NCBI GenBank assembly: GCA_035440445.1
Contig: DAORMJ010000012.1
Location: forward strand, 60,699 to 124,698
From: Ga0077548 sp035440445
GTDB lineage: Bacteria > Pseudomonadota > Alphaproteobacteria > Rhizobiales > Xanthobacteraceae
Length of the DNA stretch: 64,000 bases
Direction of reading: 5' to 3'
The notes under the pieces are model-generated. The model was not told the origin of the DNA. It saw only the letters and a list, made by a program, of their open reading frames with translations, and made no database searches. Below are positions 51,377-58,977 of this stretch, in pieces. Positions within the stretch are counted from its first letter, which is position 1, and each line of letters opens with the position of its first letter. Made by a program: the position numbers and the translations under genes.

Positions 51377-51733
51377 TCAGGGAATCCGCTTCGCGTAGGC
51401 CTTCGCTTGCGGGCCGTATTTCGCGCAGAAAGCCGCCTCGTCCTTTTCCCAGGCGTCGAAAACCTGCTTTTCGGCGTCCTTCTCGAACTGATCGGCGTTG
51501 AGATTGAGCTTGCGCGCAAGCGTATCGGAGAAATCCAAGAGCTTCTTGGATTCGTCCTCGGTGATCGGGGCCGATTTGCACTGGCTGGTGAAGGACAGAT
51601 AAAGCGCCTGCACCATCTGCTGGCGCGCCTCGGCAGGGGACATGGTGGCGATGTTGAAGGTCTGGGCCGAAGCGGCGGAGACGGAGGCGGCAAAGGCGAC
51701 AGCTGCAAACACAGCCGGAACGAAAGGCTTCAT
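51377..51733 (-). CDS. Small exported protein of unknown function, 118 aa
   Basis: A signal peptide (MKPFVPAVFAAVAFAASVSA, cleavage near residue 23) is followed by a helical mature protein. It has two cysteines (SFTSQCKSAP and AAFCAKYGPQ) that may form a disulfide. The ending AYAKRIP is basic. ATG at 51731-51733 is the start with a signal peptide; the longer frame to 51916 is antisense-like. Function unknown. Confidence 0.65.
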   Translation of the reverse strand: MKPFVPAVFAAVAFAASVSAASAQTFNIATMSPAEARQQMVQALYLSFTSQCKSAPITEDESKKLLDFSDTLARKLNLNADQFEKDAEKQVFDAWEKDEAAFCAKYGPQAKAYAKRIP

Positions 51734-51862
51734 CGGGGCGTCTCTCCCCGGCCGGGATTGGCCGGAACCCGACAAATACGAGGGAAGAAGCCGGGCTAGC
51801 CAGCCCCCTGTTCCACAAATTCTCGTGATGGTTGAGGGTGTTACCACCCGTCCAACCCTTCC

Positions 51863-51892
51863 TTGACACCCGCGGCCTTTAGCCTCTATCAC
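51863..51892 (+). promoter_or_regulatory. Likely rplU-rpmA promoter
   Basis: TTGACA at 51863-51868 and TATCAC at 51887-51892 are separated by 18 bases, a good vegetative sigma match for an alphaproteobacterium. It lies about 105 bases upstream of rplU, directly before a hairpin-rich leader. Assignment is by consensus only. Confidence 0.5.
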
Positions 51893-51925
51893 CCCGCCAA
51901 TCCAAAAAGGACGCATGAACGACGT

Positions 51926-51968
51926 CCCGGCAGGCCCTGCAGTCAGGGCCTGACTGTAAAAAGCCGGG
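51926..51968 (+). promoter_or_regulatory. Structured rplU leader (L21 leader candidate)
   Basis: In the 5' leader of rplU a perfect 9-base-pair hairpin CAGGCCCTG / CAGGGCCTG (51931-51952, loop CAGT) sits inside an outer 5-base-pair stem CCCGG / CCGGG (51926-51930 and 51964-51968). Ribosomal protein operons are often controlled by such leader structures. There is no T-run, so it is not an intrinsic terminator. Evidence is the folding only. Confidence 0.45.
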
Positions 51969-51996
51969 CCCGATGAGGCCGGAGAAAGAGGTCACT

Positions 51997-52368
51997 ATGT
52001 TCGCGGTCATCAAGGCCGATGGCAAACAGCATCGCGTTGTTGCCGACCAGACTTTGAAAGTTTACCTGCACGACGCCAATGTCGGCGACATCGTCACCTT
52101 TCCGGTGATCGCGCATGGCGGCGACACGCCGAAGTTCGGTGCGCCGCTGGTCGAAGGCGCAAGCGTCGCCGTCGAAGTGCTCGAGCAGACCCACGGCCGC
52201 ACGGTCATCGCCTTCAAGAAGCGCCGCCGGCAGAATTCGAAGCGCAAGCGCGGCTATCGCGACCACTACGCGCTCGTGCGCGTGACGGAAATTCTTCTCG
52301 ATGGCGCGAAGCCTTCCAAGGGCGCGCGCAAGAAGGCCGAGAAGAAAGCCAAGGCAGAGGCAGAGTAA
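51997..52368 (+). CDS. rplU: 50S ribosomal protein L21
   Basis: A 123-residue protein beginning MFAVIKADGKQHRVVADQTL, with the L21 core KKRRRQNSKRKRGYRDHYAL at mid-to-late position. The C-terminal tail is Lys/Ala-rich (about 20 residues beyond the E. coli length), a common alphaproteobacterial extension. ATG 51997 is chosen for ggagaaagaggtc upstream. rpmA follows 106 bases downstream. Confidence 0.96.
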   Translation: MFAVIKADGKQHRVVADQTLKVYLHDANVGDIVTFPVIAHGGDTPKFGAPLVEGASVAVEVLEQTHGRTVIAFKKRRRQNSKRKRGYRDHYALVRVTEILLDGAKPSKGARKKAEKKAKAEAE

Positions 52369-52474
52369 GGCTCGCCTCCCCGCCAAAAAGGCCCATTCGG
52401 GCCTCACGGCGTGAAAGTGAAAGACTAGAGCAGGATTTTGGGGTATAGGCCCCAGCAAGAGTTCGGAGACTAAG

Positions 52475-52744
52475 ATGGCCCATAAGAAAGCAGGCGGCTC
52501 CTCGCGCAACGGTCGCGATTCGGATGGCAAGCGCCTTGGCGTGAAGCGCTTTGGCGGCGAAGCGGTGCTTGCCGGCAACATCATCGTGCGCCAGCGCGGC
52601 ACAAAGGTTCACGCGGGCGCCAATGTCGGCGTCGGCCGCGACCACACCCTTTTTGCGCTTACCGATGGCATCGTCGAGTTCAAGGCCAAGTCGAAAGACC
52701 GCAACCTCGTCAACATTGTACCGATGCCGAAAGCAGCCGAATAG
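52475..52744 (+). CDS. rpmA: 50S ribosomal protein L27
   Basis: An 89-residue protein with the L27 N-terminus MAHKKAGGSSRNGRDSDGKR and the IIVRQRGTKVHAG block. The flexible N-terminal tail reaches the peptidyl transferase centre. Standard partner of rplU and upstream neighbour of the obgE cluster. Two hairpin structures lie between it and the following GNAT gene. Confidence 0.97.
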   Translation: MAHKKAGGSSRNGRDSDGKRLGVKRFGGEAVLAGNIIVRQRGTKVHAGANVGVGRDHTLFALTDGIVEFKAKSKDRNLVNIVPMPKAAE

Positions 52745-52752
52745 GCGAGATC

Positions 52753-52795
52753 ATTTTGGTCCCGCCGGCACTTGTCGCTCCGCGGGACCCAAAAT
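52753..52795. repeat. Hairpin after rpmA
   Basis: An inverted repeat of 13 base pairs: ATTTTGGTCCCGC (52753-52765) pairs with 52782-52795 (GCGGGACC then AAAAT with one bulged C). A 16-base loop lies between. The T-rich side is on the 5' arm for either strand, so this is not a standard terminator. It is immediately followed by a second hairpin. Confidence 0.75.
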
Positions 52796-52801
52796 CGAAA
52801 A

Positions 52802-52866
52802 GACGGGTCTGAATTCAGGGGAGACAGGTGTCTCCCCTGAATTGTTTTGAAGCCTGGAGACCCGTC
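52802..52866 (+). promoter_or_regulatory. Nested hairpin ending at GNAT start codon
   Basis: An outer 9-base-pair stem GACGGGTCT (52802-52810) / AGACCCGTC (52858-52866) closes onto the base before the ATG at 52867. Inside it is a perfect 14-base-pair hairpin AATTCAGGGGAGAC / GTCTCCCCTGAATT with loop AGGT. The Shine-Dalgarno GGAG (52856-52859) is half inside the outer stem. Opening or closing of this structure could control translation of the acetyltransferase gene. Confidence 0.6.
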
Positions 52867-53487
52867 ATGACGTTGCAGATGGAAGCGAGCATCCCCCGCG
52901 AGAAGAAGAGCGGCCTTGTGATCGAGACCGCCCGCCTCGTCATGCGCGCACCCTCGAAGCGCGATCTCGACGGGATCGTAAAACTCGCAAACAATCCGAG
53001 AATTGCGGAAATGACCGCGACCGTGCCGCACCCCTACACGCGTGCGGATGCGGAAGCGTGGCTTGAAAAAGTCCGTACCGGCCGGGGCTATTCTCTCGTG
53101 CTGTTCGCCAACGGCGAGAAGCGCGTACTCGTCGGTGTCGCCGGCTTCGGCCACCGCGGCGAAGAGCATAATCCCGAGATCGGCTACTGGATCGGCGAGC
53201 CGTTCTGGCGGCAGGGCTTTGCGACCGAAGCCGCACGCGCGCTCATCGATCATGCCTTTTCCGAAACCGGGATCGACGCCCTCTCCGCATCCTGCCGCAT
53301 TCACAACGAGGCCTCGCGCCGCGTGATCGAAAAGTGCGGCTTCCAGTGGGTCGGCACCGGCCTCAATCAGGTGAAGGCGCTCGGCGCATCAGTCCCGGTC
53401 GATCGCTTCGTACTGGGGCGCAAGACCTGGGAGAGCGTTCGCGCCTGGGGCGCTTCCGCTTTGCCCACCTTCACCAAAGCGGGATAG
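52867..53487 (+). CDS. GNAT family N-acetyltransferase (RimJ/RimL type)
   Basis: A 206-residue acetyltransferase. The fold is visible as LVIETARLVMRAPSKRDLDG (N-terminal strands), the substrate-side region NPEIGYWIGEPFWRQGFATE with the acetyl-CoA loop (R/Q-x-x-G-x-A equivalent) and the EASRRVIEKCGFQWVG end. It probably acetylates a protein N-terminus or a small amine; the target is unknown. ATG 52867 follows GGAG seven bases upstream; the frame extends to 52828 but that part lies in the hairpin. Located, as in related genomes, between rpmA and obgE. Confidence 0.88.
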   Translation: MTLQMEASIPREKKSGLVIETARLVMRAPSKRDLDGIVKLANNPRIAEMTATVPHPYTRADAEAWLEKVRTGRGYSLVLFANGEKRVLVGVAGFGHRGEEHNPEIGYWIGEPFWRQGFATEAARALIDHAFSETGIDALSASCRIHNEASRRVIEKCGFQWVGTGLNQVKALGASVPVDRFVLGRKTWESVRAWGASALPTFTKAG

Positions 53488-53551
53488 AGAACTGGTTTCG
53501 CCTCTCCGCCTTCAATAAGCGGGGAGGCGAAATCACCGAGATGGTCGACCG

Positions 53552-54586
53552 ATGAAATTTCTCGACGAAGCCAAGGTTTATGTTCGCTCCGGCAATGGCG
53601 GTGCCGGTGCGGTCTCGTTTCGCCGCGAGAAGTTCATCGAGTTCGGCGGCCCCGACGGCGGCGATGGCGGTCGCGGTGGCGACGTCGTCATCGAATGCGT
53701 CAGCGGCCTGAACACGCTCATCGATTATCGCTACCAGCAGCACTTCAAAGCCGGCACCGGTGTCCATGGCATGGGGCGCGATCGCGCGGGCGGCCGCGGC
53801 AAGGATGTCGTGCTCAAAGTGCCGGTCGGCACCGAAGTGCTGGAGGAAGACGGCGAGACGGTGCTTGCCGACATGACCGAGGTCGGCCAGCGCATCGTAC
53901 TGTTGGAAGGCGGACAAGGCGGCTTCGGTAACGCCTATTTCAAATCCTCCACCAACCGCGCGCCGCGCCGCGCCAATCCAGGCATCGAAGGCCAGGAACG
54001 CACGATCCGCCTGCGGTTGAAGCTGATCGCAGACGCGGGTCTCGTAGGGCTCCCGAACGCGGGCAAGTCCACCTTCCTCGCAAGCGTCACTGCCGCGAAG
54101 CCGAAAGTGGCCGACTATCCTTTCACGACACTGCATCCGCAGCTTGGCATCGTGCGCACCGACAGCCGCGAGCTGGTGCTTGCCGACATTCCCGGCCTGA
54201 TCGAAGGCGCGCATGAAGGCGCGGGTCTCGGTGACCGCTTCCTCGGCCATGTCGAACGCTGCAACGCGCTTCTGCATCTCGTCGATGCGACACAGGAAGA
54301 TGTCGCGGGCGCCTACAAGACTGTGCGCAGCGAGCTTGAAGCCTATGGCGGCGGTCTCGCGGAGAAACCCGAGATCGTCGCGCTCTCCAAGATCGACGCG
54401 CTGACGCCGAAGAAGATCGAATCGCAGATGAAGAAGCTGCAGAAGGTCACGAAGAAAAAGCCGCTCGCGCTCTCATCGCATTCGAAGAAGGGCGTGGCGG
54501 AAGCCTTGCGCGAAGTCTTCAAGATCGCCGCCCGCGCCAGCACCGCGAAGAAAAAATCCGAGAAGAGTGCCGCATGGCGTCCCTGA
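53552..54586 (+). CDS. obgE: GTPase ObgE/CgtA
   Basis: A 344-residue ribosome-associated GTPase involved in 50S assembly and stringent signalling. The N-terminal glycine-rich Obg domain starts MKFLDEAKVYVRSGNGGAGA. The G1 motif is GLPNAGKST at about residues 166-174, G3 is DIPGLIEGAHEGAGLG, and the SKIDAL block is the G4-type motif. The C-terminal end is Lys/Ala-rich. It overlaps the proB start by 13 bases. Neighbours rplU, rpmA, proB and proA are the standard arrangement. Confidence 0.96.
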   Translation: MKFLDEAKVYVRSGNGGAGAVSFRREKFIEFGGPDGGDGGRGGDVVIECVSGLNTLIDYRYQQHFKAGTGVHGMGRDRAGGRGKDVVLKVPVGTEVLEEDGETVLADMTEVGQRIVLLEGGQGGFGNAYFKSSTNRAPRRANPGIEGQERTIRLRLKLIADAGLVGLPNAGKSTFLASVTAAKPKVADYPFTTLHPQLGIVRTDSRELVLADIPGLIEGAHEGAGLGDRFLGHVERCNALLHLVDATQEDVAGAYKTVRSELEAYGGGLAEKPEIVALSKIDALTPKKIESQMKKLQKVTKKKPLALSSHSKKGVAEALREVFKIAARASTAKKKSEKSAAWRP

Positions 54587-55704
54587 CACCCGAGCTGAAA
54601 AACTTTCACCGCATCGTGGTGAAGGTGGGTTCGTCTTTGCTCGTGAACTCCGCGCAGGGCGAACTTTATTCGGAATGGTTGAATGCGCTGGCCGAAGACC
54701 TCGCCGAGCGCGCGAAGGAAGGCGCCCAGATTGTCGTGGTTTCTTCGGGCGCAATTGCGCTTGGCCGCACGGTGCTGAAATTTGCCAAAGGTCCGCTGAA
54801 GTTAGAAGAAAGTCAGGCCGCGGCAGCGGTCGGCCAGATCGCGCTTGCGCGCGCCTGGAGCGAGGCGCTCGGCAAGGTCGGTCTCGTCGCCGGTCAGGTG
54901 CTGCTGACCTTGAAAGACACCGAGGAGCGGCGGAACTACCTCAACGCCCGCGCCACCATCGGCAAGCTGCTCGACATCAAGGCCGTCCCCGTCATCAACG
55001 AGAACGACACCGTCGCCACATCCGAGATCCGCTATGGCGACAACGACCGGCTCGCCGCGCGCGTTGCCAGCATGATCGGCGCGGATTTGCTGATCCTCTT
55101 CTCCGATATCGACGGCTTCTATGATGCCCCGCCGAATGTGAAGAAGGATGCAAAGCTGATCCCGGTCATTCCCCGCATCACCGCCGAGATCGAAGGCATG
55201 GCGGGGGCCGCGGGCTCAGAGCTTTCGCGCGGCGGCATGGTGACGAAGGTCGAAGCGGCAAAGATCGCAACATTGGCCGGCGCGCATATGATCATTGCGT
55301 CCGGCCGCAAGCAGCATCCGCTCCGCGCCATTGCGAACGGCGAGCCTTGCTCGTGGTTTCTGACGCCGGCGAACCCGGTGACGGCGCGGAAAAAATGGAT
55401 CGTCGGGAACCTCGAGCCGCGCGGCATCATTCATGTCGATGCGGGTGCCGTGGCCGCGCTTCGTAAAGGCAAAAGCCTCCTACCCGCGGGTGTGGTAAAA
55501 GTCGCGGGCGAGTTTGCGCGCGGGGACGCGGTACTGGTGCGCGGTCCCGATGGCGAGGAAGTTGCGCGCGGGCTCGTCGCCTATGATTCCGAAGACGCCG
55601 CCAAGATCGTCCGGAAATCAACGAACGAGATCGTTCTGATTCTGGGCTACGAAGGCCGCGCCGCCATGATCCATCGCGACGACCTAGCGATGGCGGGAGA
55701 GTGA
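54574..55704 (+). CDS. proB: Glutamate 5-kinase
   Basis: First enzyme of proline synthesis from glutamate (376 aa). An amino acid kinase domain (VVKVGSSLLVN near the N-terminus, NENDTVATSEIRYGDNDRLA, RGGMVTKVEAAKIATLAG) is followed by a PUA domain from about residue 280 (AGVVKVAGEFARGDAVLVRG). The start lies inside the obgE end, a typical overlap. It acts with ProA, whose gene starts two bases after the stop. Feedback inhibition by proline is expected from the family. Confidence 0.96.
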   Translation: MASLTPELKNFHRIVVKVGSSLLVNSAQGELYSEWLNALAEDLAERAKEGAQIVVVSSGAIALGRTVLKFAKGPLKLEESQAAAAVGQIALARAWSEALGKVGLVAGQVLLTLKDTEERRNYLNARATIGKLLDIKAVPVINENDTVATSEIRYGDNDRLAARVASMIGADLLILFSDIDGFYDAPPNVKKDAKLIPVIPRITAEIEGMAGAAGSELSRGGMVTKVEAAKIATLAGAHMIIASGRKQHPLRAIANGEPCSWFLTPANPVTARKKWIVGNLEPRGIIHVDAGAVAALRKGKSLLPAGVVKVAGEFARGDAVLVRGPDGEEVARGLVAYDSEDAAKIVRKSTNEIVLILGYEGRAAMIHRDDLAMAGE

Positions 55705-55705
55705 A

Positions 55706-56983
55706 ATGAACATGCGTGAAAGCACGGATGTCACGGCGCTGATGCGCGAGATCGGTGAGCGCGCGAGAAGGGCTGCACGCAGCCTCGGGCTCGCGGAGGC
55801 AGCGCAGAAAGCCAATGCGCTCGAAGCCGCAGGCCGCGCCATCCGCGAGAACAAAGCGAAGATTCTCGAAGCCAACACGAGGGACATCGAAGCCGCGAAG
55901 TCGCAGAATATCACTCCGGCGTTCCTCGATCGCCTCACGCTCACCGAACAGGCGGTCGATGCGATCGCAGCCGGTGTCGAAGCGGTCGCACTCCTGCCCG
56001 ATCCGGTCGGCGAGGTGATTGCGGACTGGCAGCAGCCGAACGGCCTCATATTCCAGCGCGTGCGCACGCCGCTCGGCGTCGTCGCGGTGATTTACGAAAG
56101 CCGCCCGAACGTCACCGCCGATGCCGGCTCGTTGTGCCTGAAGGCCGGCAATGCCGTGATTCTGCGCGGCGGCTCCGACAGTTTCCATTCCAGCCGCGCC
56201 ATTCACGCCTGCCTCGTCGCGGGATTGAAGGAAGCGGGTCTTCCCGAAGACGCAATTCAACTGGTGCCGACCACCGACCGCGCCGCCGTCGGCGAAATTC
56301 TTTCCGGTCTGAATGGCAACATCGACGTTGTCGTCCCGCGCGGAGGCAAGAGCCTCGTCGCACGGGTGCAGAAAGAGGCGCGCGTTCCCGTGTTCGCGCA
56401 TCTCGAAGGCGTCTGCCACGTCTATGTGCACGCTCCCGCCGATCTCGAGATGGCGAAGCGGATTGTCTTCAACGCCAAGATGCGCCGCACCGGGGTCTGT
56501 GGCTCTGCGGAGACCTTGCTCGTCGATCAGAAAGCCGCATCGACGCATCTGAAGCCGCTCGTGCAGATGCTGCTCGACGCCGGTTGCGAAGTACGCGGCG
56601 ACGACGCCACCCGCGCGACCGATCCGCGCGTGAAATCCGCTACCGAAGAGGACTGGCCGACTGAATATCTCGACGCCATCATTGCGGTGAAGGTGGTCGA
56701 TGGCCTGCAGGCCGCGATGGACCACATCGCGAAATACGGCTCCCAGCATACCGACGCGATCGTCACCAAAGACCCTTCGGAAGCCGAAGTGTTCTTGCGC
56801 GAAGTGGATTCCGCGATCGTGTTGCACAATGCCTCGACCCAGTTTGCCGATGGCGGCGAGTTCGGGTTCGGCGCCGAGATCGGCATTGCCACGGGCCGCA
56901 TGCATGCGCGCGGGCCGGTCGGCGTCGAGCAACTCACCTCGTTCAAATATCGTGTCCACGGCAACGGTCAGACCCGGCCTTGA
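55706..56983 (+). CDS. proA: Glutamate-5-semialdehyde dehydrogenase
   Basis: NADPH-dependent reductase of gamma-glutamyl phosphate (425 aa, aldehyde dehydrogenase superfamily). Diagnostic parts are PLGVVAVIYESRPNVTADAG, VVPRGGKSLVARVQKEARVP and the catalytic Cys in AKMRRTGVCGSAETLLVD. The end FGAEIGIATGRMHARGPVGV is typical of ProA. proB lies two bases upstream and nadD overlaps the stop (TTGA). Confidence 0.96.
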   Translation: MNMRESTDVTALMREIGERARRAARSLGLAEAAQKANALEAAGRAIRENKAKILEANTRDIEAAKSQNITPAFLDRLTLTEQAVDAIAAGVEAVALLPDPVGEVIADWQQPNGLIFQRVRTPLGVVAVIYESRPNVTADAGSLCLKAGNAVILRGGSDSFHSSRAIHACLVAGLKEAGLPEDAIQLVPTTDRAAVGEILSGLNGNIDVVVPRGGKSLVARVQKEARVPVFAHLEGVCHVYVHAPADLEMAKRIVFNAKMRRTGVCGSAETLLVDQKAASTHLKPLVQMLLDAGCEVRGDDATRATDPRVKSATEEDWPTEYLDAIIAVKVVDGLQAAMDHIAKYGSQHTDAIVTKDPSEAEVFLREVDSAIVLHNASTQFADGGEFGFGAEIGIATGRMHARGPVGVEQLTSFKYRVHGNGQTRP

Positions 56984-57585
56984 ACTTTCGCGCTCCTCTC
57001 GCTTCGCCCGGCATGCGGATCGGGCTTCTCGGCGGCAGCTTCAATCCCGCGCATGACGCGCATCGCCAACTCAGTCTGCTGGCATGGAAGCGGCTCGGCC
57101 TCGATCGTGTGTGGTGGCTGGTGTCGCCCGGCAATCCGCTGAAGGAAAACAGCGCACTGCCGCCGGTCGAAGCGAGGATCGCGCAGGCGGAGCGGGTCGC
57201 CGCGTCTCCTTATATCGATGTCTGCGCGCCGGAAGTTGCCTACCGCACACACTATACCTTCGACACGCTCGCGCGCATCGTCAGGGAAAACCCTTCCGTG
57301 TGTTTTGTCTGGCTCATGGGCGCGGACAATCTCGCGCAGTTCCATCGCTGGAAGCGCTGGCAGGAAATCGCGGCCATGGTGCCGCTCGCCGTCATCGAAC
57401 GGCCCGGCGACGAAGATGCGCCGCTCTCGGCCAAGGCAGCGCACGCGCTTGCGCGCTACCGGATCGACGAGAGCGATGCCGCACTTTTACTTTCGATGCA
57501 GCCGCCCGCCTGGGTATATCTGCACGGCTTGAAATCGCCGCTGTCTTCCACCAGCTTACGGATGAAGGAACGGCGGCAAGGATAG
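56980..57585 (+). CDS. nadD: Nicotinate-nucleotide adenylyltransferase
   Basis: Makes nicotinate adenine dinucleotide from NaMN and ATP in NAD synthesis. The nucleotidyltransferase motif is GLLGGSFNPAHDAH and the C-terminal signature is LSSTSLRMKE (ISSTxIR type). Length is 201 aa from TTG 56980, which overlaps the proA stop (TTGA); an internal ATG at 57013 (MRIGLLGGSFNPAH) would give the shorter family-like N-terminus and is equally possible. Neither has a clear ribosome site. Confidence 0.92.
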   Translation: MNFRAPLASPGMRIGLLGGSFNPAHDAHRQLSLLAWKRLGLDRVWWLVSPGNPLKENSALPPVEARIAQAERVAASPYIDVCAPEVAYRTHYTFDTLARIVRENPSVCFVWLMGADNLAQFHRWKRWQEIAAMVPLAVIERPGDEDAPLSAKAAHALARYRIDESDAALLLSMQPPAWVYLHGLKSPLSSTSLRMKERRQG

Positions 57586-57648
57586 TAATTGAACGGTAAT
57601 GGAGGAGGCGTATGCTTTGACCAGTACCGATTCGATACCTGAGGCCTG

Positions 57649-58065
57649 ATGGAAGGAATCGATAGCCTGGCAACCAAGGTACGCAGCGTAACGGCGAAAC
57701 GAGCCGCGAAGCCCAAAGTTGTGGCGCGCAAAAAAGAGCCCGCCCTGCTTTCTCTCATCCTGAAACAACTCGACGAAGACAAAGCCGAAGACACGATGCC
57801 CATCGATGTCCAGGGCCGCACTTCGATTGCCGACCATATGGTGGTGACCTCCGGTCGCTCCAATCGCCACGTCGCGGCGATTGCCGAGCATCTGGTCGAG
57901 GCGCTTTCCAAGGCGGGCCACAAGCCGCGCCTGGAAGGACTGCCTGCCGCCGACTGGGTGCTGATCGATGCCGGCGACATCATCGTGCACGTGTTCCGGC
58001 CTGAAGTGCGCGAGTTCTATGGGCTCGAGAGAATGTGGCAGACGCGCGCAGCGGCGAAAGCATAA
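57649..58065 (+). CDS. rsfS: Ribosomal silencing factor RsfS
   Basis: A 138-residue protein that binds L14 and prevents joining of ribosomal subunits under nutrient limitation. Key pieces are LKQLDEDKAEDTMPIDVQGR, then TSIADHMVVTSGRSNRHVAA and DWVLIDAGDIIVHVFRPEVR with EFYGLERMW at the end, all characteristic. A basic N-terminal extension (about 30 residues) precedes the domain. rlmH follows ten bases later. Confidence 0.95.
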   Translation: MEGIDSLATKVRSVTAKRAAKPKVVARKKEPALLSLILKQLDEDKAEDTMPIDVQGRTSIADHMVVTSGRSNRHVAAIAEHLVEALSKAGHKPRLEGLPAADWVLIDAGDIIVHVFRPEVREFYGLERMWQTRAAAKA

Positions 58066-58075
58066 GCGGCTTCTC

Positions 58076-58561
58076 GTGCGCCTCGTGATCGCAGCCGTCG
58101 GCCGCCTGAAGGCGGGGCCGGAGCGCGAATTGCTCGCGCGCTATCTCGATCGCGCCAACGCAAGCGGCAAGGCCTTGGCATTGAACCCCGTTGACGTGAT
58201 CGAAATACCGGAAAGCACCGCGCAGACCGCGGCGAAGCGCAAGGCCGACGAAGCGAAAGCGCTCGTTGATGCAATCCCGGCAAAAGCGAAACTGATCGTG
58301 CTCGACGAGCGCGGGAAAGCGATCCCGAGCGAAGACTTCGCGGGCAGGCTCGCCCGCTTCCGCGATGACGGCGCGGCCTGCACGGCCCTCCTGATCGGTG
58401 GCGCGGATGGCCTCGATGAAACGCTGCGCAAGCGGGCCGACCTCGCGATGGCTTTTGGGGCCGCGACCTTCCCGCACCAGATCGTCCGGATCCTGCTTGC
58501 GGAACAGCTCTATCGGGCCACCACGATTTTGTCGGGTCACCCCTACCACCGGGGCGGCTGA
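58076..58561 (+). CDS. rlmH: 23S rRNA (pseudouridine1915-N3)-methyltransferase
   Basis: A 161-residue SPOUT-class methyltransferase that modifies pseudouridine 1915 in helix 69. Motifs are MRLVIAAVGRLKAGPERELL at the start, LDERGKAIPSEDFA, and IGGADGLDETLRKRADLAMA; the end FPHQIVRILLAEQLYRA is diagnostic. GTG 58076 is the start with the canonical N-terminus. The usual next gene in relatives (EnvC-type peptidase) is not found; a 416-base gap follows. Confidence 0.95.
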   Translation: MRLVIAAVGRLKAGPERELLARYLDRANASGKALALNPVDVIEIPESTAQTAAKRKADEAKALVDAIPAKAKLIVLDERGKAIPSEDFAGRLARFRDDGAACTALLIGGADGLDETLRKRADLAMAFGAATFPHQIVRILLAEQLYRATTILSGHPYHRGG

Positions 58562-58977
58562 GGCCGCCCGGCCGCCTCCTTTCCGGCTCACTTTTGCGCG
58601 ATCAGGCGCGGTGACTGCATCCCGGCAGCCGGTTTCGGAGATTCCTCCTCAAATTTGCCTGAAGGCAGCGGTTTTTCTCGTCCTTCAGTAGCCGCCTGAT
58701 CCGGCCGGAACCGCTTCGCGATCTCTTGCTACGCAACAGCACCGGCAGGTATCATGCGGCCATAAGCGAGGGTGGGCACTTCGCGGCGGAACCCAAGGCG
58801 GGAAGTCCTGACGGACGGCTTGCCGCGGCCATACGGCTAACAGGACGAAATACTCCGGTCTCGGGCAACGGGACGGCTCAACCCAGATCGGCTCTCTTCG
58901 CCACCAATCAACGCGCAGCGAGATGATCAACCCGGTCCTTCGTGGCCGGTAACCGACAAAGAGAAGGTTCGCGGATA
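58562..58977. other. Gene-free spacer where envC would be expected
   Basis: 416 bases between rlmH and ctpA. Open frames are short and lack motifs; I see no M23 peptidase sequence (HxxxD, HxH blocks) or coiled coil of EnvC on either strand. In Bradyrhizobium, Rhizobium and Brucella relatives, as I remember them, a murein hydrolase activator EnvC gene lies between rlmH and the S41 peptidase gene. The stretch probably contains the ctpA promoter. It is the longest gap between genes in the 51-64 kb part of the window. Confidence 0.5.

Noticed and set aside
58726..58926. 66-codon frame in the rlmH-ctpA gap as an envC remnant
   Set aside because: The translated sequence has no M23 or coiled-coil features and cannot be aligned to EnvC by eye.
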